In this document: piece by piece, positions 1 to 5,701 of the stretch
Layout: every line of letters begins with the position of its first letter
How positions within the stretch are numbered: the first letter of the stretch is position 1
Source: Bacteroidia bacterium
GTDB lineage: Bacteria > Bacteroidota > Bacteroidia > Bacteroidales > Azobacteroidaceae
Length of the DNA: 5,701 nt
Direction of reading: 5' to 3'
NCBI GenBank assembly: GCA_025996695.1
Contig: BNTP01000150.1
Location: 1-5,701 of the forward strand
Program-made: the position numbers and the translations under genes
Notes under the pieces: model-generated
What the model was told of the DNA's origin: nothing
The model's database searches: none
Seen by the model: only the letters and a program-made list of their open reading frames with translations

Positions 1-59
1 CATTGAGCAATCAGTTCCTTGGTTAAAGGTTCTAATGTACATGAATCAAGAAATTTCAT
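1..59 (-). CDS. 5' end of a gene, possibly a GNAT-family N-acetyltransferase (partial)
   Basis: Only the first 19 codons are present; the gene runs off the left edge. The visible N-terminus reads MKFLDSCTLEPLTKELIAQ, and the last partial codon begins TG (Cys or Trp if the frame continues). The ATG lies 11 bases after the stop of the 57-residue ORF on the same strand, so the two are probably co-transcribed. N-termini of the form 'LEPL...ELI..C', leading into a Cys-Gly-Asn/Asp-rich segment, are familiar from small GNAT acetyltransferases of Bacteroidales that follow a short upstream gene. That match is from memory and rests on very few residues; none of the acetyl-CoA binding motifs are in the window. 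It could equally be another small accessory protein. The existence of a gene here is likely, its function is a guess. Confidence 0.5.
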   Translation of the reverse strand, partial: MKFLDSCTLEPLTKELIAQ

Positions 60-70
60 AGACTAATTTA

Positions 71-244
71 TTATTGACAATAAGTCTGTCTATACTCTTC
101 TACCATTCTTCTCACTATTTTCACGGTTTCCTCAGGGATGACGATAGTCCCGCGTTCTCGTTCCGCTTTTCTTGCTTCTTTTTCAAATCTGCGTGCAGCC
201 GCGCCTTCTAAGACGGGCGTGCCTCTAAATGGTTGCATTGCCAT
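71..244 (-). CDS. 57-residue charged small protein, possible antitoxin-like partner of the next gene
   Basis: Complete ORF with ATG at 244 and TAA at 71-73; a second ATG two codons in (starting MQPF) is an alternative start. The protein opens with a 'PFRGTPVLEGAAARRFEKEA' segment. The Thr-Pro-Val-Leu-x-Gly then Ala-x-Arg-Phe pattern (residues 9-20) resembles short Bacteroidota proteins encoded just before GNAT acetyltransferase genes. Residues 17-32 are a very charged Arg/Lys/Glu helix. Residues 33-53, beginning TIVIPEE, look like the strand and first helix of a ribbon-helix-helix fold, but the protein ends before a second helix could form. No signal peptide or membrane segment is visible, so it is likely cytosolic. 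A well-formed promoter lies about 50 bases upstream, and the gene probably forms a two-gene operon with the partial gene downstream. Coding status is well supported by the promoter, spacing and composition; the antitoxin role is inference. Confidence 0.7.
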   Translation of the reverse strand: MAMQPFRGTPVLEGAAARRFEKEARKAERERGTIVIPEETVKIVRRMVEEYRQTYCQ

Positions 245-300
245 AATTTTTTAATTTAATTGGTTGTGTTATTGCTTTATCTCTAAACTTAGAAACGGTG

Positions 301-334
301 CAAAGATACGGATATTTTTTGGTTTTTCTATAAA
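301..334 (-). promoter_or_regulatory. Bacteroidota-type promoter of the 57-residue protein gene
   Basis: On the minus strand the octamer TATCTTTG (complement of 301-308) matches the Bacteroidota -7 consensus TAnnTTTG exactly. The -33 element is weak: the best candidate is TTTA (complement of 331-334), 22 bases upstream. Transcription would start near 295, giving a leader of about 50 bases before the ATG at 244. The leader just before the ATG is A/T-rich with no Shine-Dalgarno sequence, as usual in this phylum. Confidence 0.65.
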
Positions 335-338
335 AACC
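321..338. repeat. 7-bp perfect inverted repeat over the upstream part of the promoter
   Basis: GGTTTTT (321-327) and AAAAACC (332-338) are perfect reverse complements around a 4-base centre CTAT. The dyad covers the spacer and -33 area of the promoter that reads toward the 57-residue gene. This is where a repressor operator would sit, for instance for autoregulation by the encoded protein. The stem is mostly A/T, and no T-run follows directly on either strand, so an intrinsic terminator is less likely. Confidence 0.4.
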
Positions 339-348
339 GCCAAAATTT

Positions 349-459
349 TTACCGATTTTGATACGCTTTTTTGACTGTTTGATTCATAAATTCAGCGATT
401 TCTTTAGGAGAAATAGTAGAAATTGGTTCTAATGACTGAAATTTTGCAAAATATAGCAC
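349..459 (-). CDS. Doubtful 36-residue ORF or gene remnant downstream of tsaD
   Basis: A frame opening with GTG at 459 and ending with TAA at 349-351 begins 11 bases after the tsaD stop. Its C-terminal part, containing SPKEIAEFMNQTVKKAYQNR, has the composition of a real amphipathic helical protein rather than of random AT-rich DNA. Against it: the start is GTG, the length is only 36 residues, no family is recognised, and the segment sits in the intergenic gap before a separate promoter. It could be a small gene transcribed by read-through from tsaD, the tail of a decayed gene, or chance. Confidence 0.2.
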   Translation of the reverse strand: MLYFAKFQSLEPISTISPKEIAEFMNQTVKKAYQNR

Positions 460-470
460 CTCTCATTACC

Positions 471-1493
471 TTACTTCAAGACCAGCTTTGAAAAAGGCAC
501 GGCGTCCATCGGACAAAATTCCTGATTGTCGTATTTGAAAGTGCCTACCATTGCCACCATTGCGGCATTGTCGGTTGTGAAAGCCAACGGCGGCAGATGA
601 ATTTTCCAGTGCAATTTTTCTGCTTGGGCTTCCAAGGCTTGACGCAAGCCGGAATTGGCCGATACGCCACCTCCAACGGCTATTTCATTGATATTCAAAT
701 CTTTAGCTGCTTTCACTAATTTGTTCATCAATATATCAATGATAGTGGTTTGCAAACTGGCGCACAAATCGGCGCGATGTGCTTCGATAAAGTGCGGATT
801 GAGTTTCAAATGATCACGCAAAAGATAGAGAAACGACGTTTTCAGACCGCTGAAACTGTAATCATATCCCGCAACCTGCGGTTTGCTTAACGTGAATGCC
901 TTCGGATTGCCTTCTTTCGCCAATTTATCAATCACCGGACCGCCGGGATAGGGCAACCCCATGACTTTTGCACATTTGTCAAACGCTTCGCCGGCAGCAT
1001 CGTCAATCGTCTGTCCAATCACTTCCATGTCGTTGTAGGCACGTACAAGGATGATTTGCGAATTGCCACCGGAAACGAGCAGACACAAAAATGGAAATTT
1101 CGGCGGGTTGTAATCGGCATCCTTTTGGCGAATAAAATGCGCCAACACATGCGCTTGCAGATGATTGACCTCTACCATCGGAATGTCTAATGCCGTTGCC
1201 AAACCTTTGGCAAACGACGTGCCCACCAAAAGCGACCCCAGCAATCCCGGTCCACGCGTGAAAGCGATTGCCGATATATCTTCTTTGCGGATTCCGGCTT
1301 GCTTAATCGCCTGATCCACAACGGGAATGATGTTTTGTTGATGCGCCCGCGAAGCCAATTCGGGCACTACGCCGCCATACACCTCATGCACCTTTTGTCC
1401 GGCAATCACATTTGATAAAAGCACTCCATTTTGAAGCACTGCTGCCGATGTATCGTCACAACTTGATTCTATCCCTAAAATTATTTTGCTCAT
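471..1493 (-). CDS. tsaD: tRNA N6-adenosine threonylcarbamoyltransferase TsaD
   Basis: TsaD transfers the threonylcarbamoyl group from threonylcarbamoyl-AMP to adenosine 37 of tRNAs that read ANN codons, making t6A. In bacteria it works in the cytosol with TsaB and TsaE. The 340-residue length is normal for the family. Visible motifs, in order: GIESSCDDT (7-15) at the nucleotide-binding ASKHA N-terminus; the metal-binding pair His111 and His115 in NHLQAH; the SGGN loop (141-144); GEAFDK (168-173); PYPGGP (181-186); SFSGLKT (213-219); GGGVSAN (274-280); and TTDNAAM, with the third metal ligand Asp308. No key residue is missing. The ATG at 1493 gives the canonical N-terminus MSKIILGIESS, so the start is secure. 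The gene is divergent from the tamB-like gene across 77 bases. No convincing terminator is visible after the stop. Earlier names for the family are gcp and ygjD. Confidence 0.98.
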   Translation of the reverse strand: MSKIILGIESSCDDTSAAVLQNGVLLSNVIAGQKVHEVYGGVVPELASRAHQQNIIPVVDQAIKQAGIRKEDISAIAFTRGPGLLGSLLVGTSFAKGLATALDIPMVEVNHLQAHVLAHFIRQKDADYNPPKFPFLCLLVSGGNSQIILVRAYNDMEVIGQTIDDAAGEAFDKCAKVMGLPYPGGPVIDKLAKEGNPKAFTLSKPQVAGYDYSFSGLKTSFLYLLRDHLKLNPHFIEAHRADLCASLQTTIIDILMNKLVKAAKDLNINEIAVGGGVSANSGLRQALEAQAEKLHWKIHLPPLAFTTDNAAMVAMVGTFKYDNQEFCPMDAVPFSKLVLK

Positions 1494-1502
1494 TTTATCA
1501 GT

Positions 1503-1521
1503 TTAAGCCATACAGGCTTAA
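1503..1521 (-). promoter_or_regulatory. Hairpin in the tsaD leader
   Basis: TTAAGCC (1503-1509) and GGCTTAA (1515-1521) are perfect 7-bp complements around a 5-base loop. With tsaD transcription starting near 1525, the hairpin would occupy most of the roughly 30-base leader, ending 9 bases before the ATG. It could affect ribosome access or mRNA stability, or act as a DNA operator. No U-run follows it, so it is not an ordinary terminator. Confidence 0.45.
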
Positions 1522-1524
1522 TAA

Positions 1525-1559
1525 TTGTTGCAAAGATAATGAAATTTTGATTATCTTTG
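1525..1559 (+). promoter_or_regulatory. Promoter of the tamB-like gene
   Basis: TATCTTTG at 1552-1559 matches the Bacteroidota -7 consensus TAnnTTTG. TTGTTG at 1525-1530 ends 21 bases upstream and can serve as the -33 element, so both parts and the spacing fit. Transcription would begin around 1563-1568, only a few bases before the ATG at 1571. The mRNA would therefore be leaderless or nearly so. Confidence 0.65.
1531..1559. repeat. Perfect 10-bp inverted repeat formed by the two divergent -7 boxes
   Basis: CAAAGATAAT (1531-1540) and ATTATCTTTG (1550-1559) are exact reverse complements with a 9-base centre, GAAATTTTG. Each arm contains one of the opposing -7 elements plus two extra matching bases. 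The octamer symmetry follows from both promoters using the same -7 sequence; the extra bases and compact spacing may be chance or may mark a regulator site. Confidence 0.7.
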
Positions 1560-1566
1560 TGCCAAA
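1531..1566 (-). promoter_or_regulatory. Promoter of tsaD
   Basis: On the minus strand TATCTTTG (complement of 1531-1538) is a full match to the -7 element. A TTTG (complement of 1563-1566) lies 24 bases upstream, slightly further than the usual 19-21. Transcription would start near 1525, giving a leader of about 30 bases that contains the hairpin at 1503-1521. The upstream half of this promoter lies on the -7 box and start region of the opposing promoter. Confidence 0.6.
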
Positions 1567-1570
1567 TTTT

Positions 1571-4500
1571 ATGAAAAAGATAAAAAAGAGCATCGGAATC
1601 GTTTTGATTGGAATTGTTTTATTGTGTACAATCCCCGTCGTGCTGCTTTATATCCCCTATTTTCAACAAAAAGTCACGCACGTCCTGACCGAATTATTAG
1701 AGAAAAAAATCGGCTCCGAAGTGTCGATTGGCTACACTGAATTGACCCCCTTTTCGCAATTGGTGTTGACGGATGTTTACGCAAAAGACCAAAGTGGCGA
1801 CTCCTTATTGTATGTGCACAAACTTGCGGCAAAATTTGAGTTTTGGTCGCTTTTGCAAGGACAAATTCGCTTCCACTCTGTGCGCTTGTCTGATTTTGAT
1901 GTGCAATTGAACAAGAACGCCGCCGATGGCAAACTCAATATACAATATATTATTGAAGCCTTTCGCACCGAAAATAAAATCACACAAGAAACGGGCATCG
2001 ACTTGATTATCAATAACATAACACTGAAAAAAGGGCGATTTTCATACTGTAACGTCGCAGGCGCGACCGACGTCATTGCGGGCTTGACCCGCACCCCCTT
2101 GAAAAAAGGCGTCATTCAATTAAATGACTTGACAGCCAAAATCAATTTGAAAAAAGTACAGGATTCCACCGTTGAAGCAGTTATTACGTCCCTTAGTTTC
2201 AACGAACAATCGGGCTTTCAAGTTAAAAAAATGACGTGCGATTTTTTGTATGATGACGGCATTTTCAAAGTCAATCAACTGAATATCAAACTCCCCCACT
2301 CTACCCTCTATTTTAGGGATATTTCAGCCCAATATGACCCGCAAGCCGCCGAACCGCTGCAATTTGCCGGCCAACTTGCCTCTTCGCCTGTCCAACCGCG
2401 CGACATCAGCCGTTTTGTGCCTCTGTTTGCACATTTCAGCGACCAATTAGAGCTTGCCGGGCGCGTCGCGGGAACACTAAAAACATTGAAATTTAACGAT
2501 TGGAACATTCGCGAGGGCAATAATGTGCATATTCGTACCAACTTGATTGTCAATAATTTGGGAAGTCCTGACCCAAGTAAAATCTACGTCAATGGCACGA
2601 TTCAGCAGGCGCGTTTCACGACAGAAGGCATTCATCGCACGTTAAACAATTTTAACGCGACACCCCAAGCACTGCCCGACATGATTCAACGTTTGGGAAC
2701 CATTGCCTTGCATGGCAAAGCGAGCGGCTATTTGAAAAATCTGACGGCATTGCTCCATCTCACTTCGGAGGTTGGTAATCTGCAAACGGACGTGAAATTT
2801 GGGATGAATGAACACCTTGTTTTGGAAGGAAAAATCACGAGTTCGCAGCTTGATATGAAACGCCTGATGCATAGTGATGATTTTGGAATCGCTCAATTTG
2901 ATATGCAGGGTGTTTGTCATTTTGAAAGTGCCAAAAAACTGACCGGAAGCATTGATGCAACGGTCAAACAATTTGAATACAAATCGTATAACTATCAGAA
3001 TTTAAGCCTGTTAGGCAATTTTACTCAAGAAAGCTTTAAGGGTTCGGCCAAGATAGACAGTCCGGATGGCAAGTTGAATCTCAACGGTTCATTTTTGTTT
3101 AAGGGTGCCAATTCTGAGTTTAACTTCGCCGCAGAAGCTTCCGATTTGCAACTCAAAAAACTAAATTTGGTCAATCGCGACTATACCTTGCGGCGACTAT
3201 CGGTGGATGCTATTCGTGCCGATAATCAGGCAACAATAGCGTTCTCTTCCGATTTGGCAGATGGGAAAATTACAGGTCATTATGCTGTTCAGACGCTGAT
3301 TGATGCCATGAAACAGACGATTTCAGGTTATTTGCCGTCGTTAGTGAACCCTCCTTCCCAAGCAGGCGAGAAACAGCGTTCGGCGGGAGTCAATTCCCCA
3401 CCCGATGTCGATTTTAACATGGCTTTGACGCTCCACAATTCCGAAGAGCTGTCGTCAAACCTGCAATTGCCGGTCACCATTTATAAACAGGCTTCTATCA
3501 ATGCCTCTTACAACAGCGAACAGAATGAAATTTTGCTTACGGCAGACCTCCCAAAATTAAAATTAGCGGGGGCAGTCGTCGAAAACGGGAAAATTCATTT
3601 AGATAACGACAAAAATTATATTTCGCTGCTAATCAACGGACAAACCACAGAGCAAAAGAAAGGCAATCTGAATTTTGAAGTCGGATTGCGTGCCATGAAC
3701 GATTTGATTTATTCCGACATCCGTTGGCGCAATCATGATACCTCGAAATACAGGGGCGGGCTGGATTTCACAACTAAATTAGCGTATTTTGACAAAACCA
3801 AGCAAATTAGTCTTGAATCGGTGTTTCTTCCGTCTGAAATCGTGATGAACGACTCGGTGTGGACGCTCTCGCCGGCCACTGTTGAATACCGGAACGACCG
3901 CCTGAGCATTCATAATTTCAAAGCTAAACATAATCGTCAATTCATTGATATAGAGGGAAATATATCTAAAAACCCTGATGACGAAGTAGCTATTGCCCTC
4001 AACCAAGTGGATTTGGATTACATATTTAAGACGCTCAATATAAAGGCATTAACGTTTGGTGGGATTGCGACGGGGGATGTTTCGGCGAAAGATTTATACA
4101 ACACGCGCGAATTGTCCACCAATTTGGATGTTCGCAATTTCTCTTTCAACGATGTGGTGTTTGGCGATTTGGCGTTACGTGGACGCTGGGACAACGAAAA
4201 ACAAGGGGTTGAGATGAAAGGAAATGTGATTAAAAACGACACCTCTTTTGTTGGTGTGGACGGATTTATTTATCCTGTAAGCGAAACTTTATCCATTGAT
4301 TTTGATGCCCACCACACAAGTGCAGCCTTTTTGCGTAAGTATTTAGACAATATCACCCCAAATTTCTCGGGTGAATTGACCGGTAAAATACGCCTGTTTG
4401 GCAGCTTGGATTATCCAACGGTGGAAGGGGATGCTTGGATAAATGACTGCCGTTTCGACATCGATTTTCTCAACACCACCTATTCGTTTAGCGATTGGGT

Positions 4501-5701
4501 GCATTGCAAGGCTGACGAAATTGCATTGAAAAACATTACTTTGCACGATAAATATGGACATTCGGCAGAGTTTTCAGGAGTTGCGCACCATAATTTATTT
4601 GAAGATTTCCAATTTTCAGCCAAAATTTCCTGCAACAATTTTTTGGTATTTGATGCCACGCCCCGAAAAAGTCCGGTATTTTACGGCCCCATCTTCGGAA
4701 CAGGCACGACTACCATTCAAGGCACGGAAAGTGTAGTGCACATTGATGCGGTAATAAACTCGACCAACAACACGCATCTCACGTTCAATTTTTTGCAGAA
4801 AGCGGATGTGACTGAATACGATTTCATCAATTTTATTACCAAACAAACGGCTTCGGCAGACTCAACAACCAATTTGCCCCTCCATTCATTGCCCAACAAG
4901 TCGATTGGCACAGACCTGCGTTTCAACCTTATGGCAAATATCAATAATACTGCCAAATTTGATGTGATTATGAATGCCGCAGGTAAAGATAAAATATCGG
5001 GTTCCGGAACCGGCAATTTGCAAATCCAATACGGCACACAAATGCCGCTGAAAATTTTTGGCAACTATCAAATTGAGCATGGCAACTACAATTTCAGTTT
5101 GGAGCAAGCCTTTTTCCGCAATTTCGCAATCGAAGAAGGGAGTAGCGTGACTTTTCGCGGCGACCCGCTGACAGCAGAATTGAACATTAAGGCGGCATAC
5201 ACTGTGTCGGCCAATCTCGGTGACTTAGATCAAGGACTGCTCACCGCCAATTCAGACATCAAATTGAGTGTGCGCGATAACATTCCTGTCAATTGCGTGC
5301 TGCTGCTGAACGGTCAACTGGAACACCCTACCGTGAAATTCGATTTGCAACTTCCCGGAGCCACTTCCGAACTGGAACGCCAAGTCAAAAGTTACATCCG
5401 CACGGACGATATGCTAAACCGCCAAATTGTCTACCTGCTGACATTGGGACGCTTTTACACGTCGCCGGAATATACACACAATGATTCACGCCTAAACAAT
5501 GACTACTCCATACTCACTGCCGGATTTTCCAACCAAATTTCCACTTTTTTGGGTAATTTGAGCGACAAGTTGCGCGTAAATACCAAATTTCACCAATATT
5601 ATGAGGGTGGCGATTCCAACACCGAGGTAGAGGTGCTCCTGTCAGGCTCGTTACTCAACAATCGCCTGATTTTGAACGGCAATTTTGGTTATGCCAACTC
5701 G
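1571..5701 (+). CDS. Translocation/assembly module TamB-like protein, DUF490 family (3' end beyond window)
   Basis: A frame of 1377 codons runs from ATG 1571 to the last base with no stop; it is cut by the window edge. Residues 1-7 are Lys-rich (MKKIKKS), and about 8-30 form one hydrophobic segment, a signal-anchor that fixes the protein in the inner membrane. The remainder would be periplasmic. The middle is AsmA/TamB-like, made of alternating short polar and hydrophobic stretches that suggest repeated beta strands. A hydrophilic Pro-rich linker lies near 588-615 (VNPPSQ...NSPPD). The C-terminal TamB domain is recognisable by GSGTGNL (1144-1150), RGDP (1196-1199) and NRQIVYLLTLGRF (1283-1295). 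Bacteroidota relatives are commonly somewhat longer, so roughly the last hundred residues are probably missing. Family members bridge the periplasm and are tied to outer-membrane protein assembly or phospholipid transport; which applies here cannot be read from the sequence. The start is fixed by the anchor, as the next in-frame ATG is over 200 codons away. No frameshift is seen. Confidence 0.95.
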   Translation, partial: MKKIKKSIGIVLIGIVLLCTIPVVLLYIPYFQQKVTHVLTELLEKKIGSEVSIGYTELTPFSQLVLTDVYAKDQSGDSLLYVHKLAAKFEFWSLLQGQIRFHSVRLSDFDVQLNKNAADGKLNIQYIIEAFRTENKITQETGIDLIINNITLKKGRFSYCNVAGATDVIAGLTRTPLKKGVIQLNDLTAKINLKKVQDSTVEAVITSLSFNEQSGFQVKKMTCDFLYDDGIFKVNQLNIKLPHSTLYFRDISAQYDPQAAEPLQFAGQLASSPVQPRDISRFVPLFAHFSDQLELAGRVAGTLKTLKFNDWNIREGNNVHIRTNLIVNNLGSPDPSKIYVNGTIQQARFTTEGIHRTLNNFNATPQALPDMIQRLGTIALHGKASGYLKNLTALLHLTSEVGNLQTDVKFGMNEHLVLEGKITSSQLDMKRLMHSDDFGIAQFDMQGVCHFESAKKLTGSIDATVKQFEYKSYNYQNLSLLGNFTQESFKGSAKIDSPDGKLNLNGSFLFKGANSEFNFAAEASDLQLKKLNLVNRDYTLRRLSVDAIRADNQATIAFSSDLADGKITGHYAVQTLIDAMKQTISGYLPSLVNPPSQAGEKQRSAGVNSPPDVDFNMALTLHNSEELSSNLQLPVTIYKQASINASYNSEQNEILLTADLPKLKLAGAVVENGKIHLDNDKNYISLLINGQTTEQKKGNLNFEVGLRAMNDLIYSDIRWRNHDTSKYRGGLDFTTKLAYFDKTKQISLESVFLPSEIVMNDSVWTLSPATVEYRNDRLSIHNFKAKHNRQFIDIEGNISKNPDDEVAIALNQVDLDYIFKTLNIKALTFGGIATGDVSAKDLYNTRELSTNLDVRNFSFNDVVFGDLALRGRWDNEKQGVEMKGNVIKNDTSFVGVDGFIYPVSETLSIDFDAHHTSAAFLRKYLDNITPNFSGELTGKIRLFGSLDYPTVEGDAWINDCRFDIDFLNTTYSFSDWVHCKADEIALKNITLHDKYGHSAEFSGVAHHNLFEDFQFSAKISCNNFLVFDATPRKSPVFYGPIFGTGTTTIQGTESVVHIDAVINSTNNTHLTFNFLQKADVTEYDFINFITKQTASADSTTNLPLHSLPNKSIGTDLRFNLMANINNTAKFDVIMNAAGKDKISGSGTGNLQIQYGTQMPLKIFGNYQIEHGNYNFSLEQAFFRNFAIEEGSSVTFRGDPLTAELNIKAAYTVSANLGDLDQGLLTANSDIKLSVRDNIPVNCVLLLNGQLEHPTVKFDLQLPGATSELERQVKSYIRTDDMLNRQIVYLLTLGRFYTSPEYTHNDSRLNNDYSILTAGFSNQISTFLGNLSDKLRVNTKFHQYYEGGDSNTEVEVLLSGSLLNNRLILNGNFGYANS

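Noticed and set aside
321..338. Inverted repeat as an intrinsic terminator for tsaD
   Set aside because: The stem is mostly A/T and is not followed by a T-run in the tsaD direction; its place on the next promoter fits an operator better.
1571..1630. Possible lipoprotein signal (VLLC, Cys19) at the N-terminus of the TamB-like protein
   Set aside because: Leu directly before the Cys does not fit a lipobox, and the hydrophobic stretch continues past Cys19, which fits a signal-anchor.
1703..1709. A7 tract early in the tamB-like gene as a slippage or phase-variation site
   Set aside because: It is explained by adjacent GAG AAA AAA ATC codons, is short, and the frame stays open across it; nothing suggests programmed slippage.
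1777..5107. Many minus-strand ORFs of 60-115 codons opposite the tamB-like gene
   Set aside because: They lie antisense to a clearly coding, uninterrupted 1377-codon frame, have no recognisable domains and no promoter signal that I could see; they are shadows.
4554..5484. Plus-strand ORFs at 4554-4736 and 5293-5484 in another frame
   Set aside because: They are out of frame within the TamB C-terminal region, where the main frame carries conserved family motifs.

Overview
The window looks like chromosomal DNA of a Bacteroidota member, most likely of the order Bacteroidales. The evidence is the protein style of TsaD and of the long TamB-like protein, three copies of the octamer TATCTTTG (a match to the Bacteroidota -7 promoter element TAnnTTTG) at sensible places, and start codons without Shine-Dalgarno sequences. 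The genus cannot be fixed from the sequence alone.

Layout: (1) Bases 1-244, minus strand, hold an accessory-looking gene pair: a complete 57-residue charged protein, followed after an 11-base gap by the first 19 codons of a gene that leaves the window. The pair resembles the small-protein plus GNAT acetyltransferase pairs common in Bacteroidales and may be a toxin-antitoxin-like module; this is inference. (2) Bases 245-470 are AT-rich and hold the promoter of that pair, a 7-bp inverted repeat over its upstream part, and a doubtful 36-codon ORF. (3) Bases 471-1493, minus strand, are tsaD, the t6A37 tRNA modification enzyme, intact with all its motifs. (4) Bases 1494-1570 are a 77-base divergent promoter region in which the two promoters are interleaved, their -7 boxes forming the arms of a perfect inverted repeat; a second small hairpin lies in the tsaD leader. 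(5) From base 1571 to the end of the window, plus strand, runs one very long uninterrupted reading frame (1377 codons, no stop reached), a TamB/DUF490 family envelope protein with an N-terminal membrane anchor and most of its C-terminal TamB domain.

The core of the window (tsaD and tamB back to back) is housekeeping: one gene serves translation fidelity, the other outer-membrane biogenesis or lipid transport. The less ordinary parts are the control region between them and the small module at the left edge. I see no CRISPR array, insertion sequence, tRNA or rRNA.
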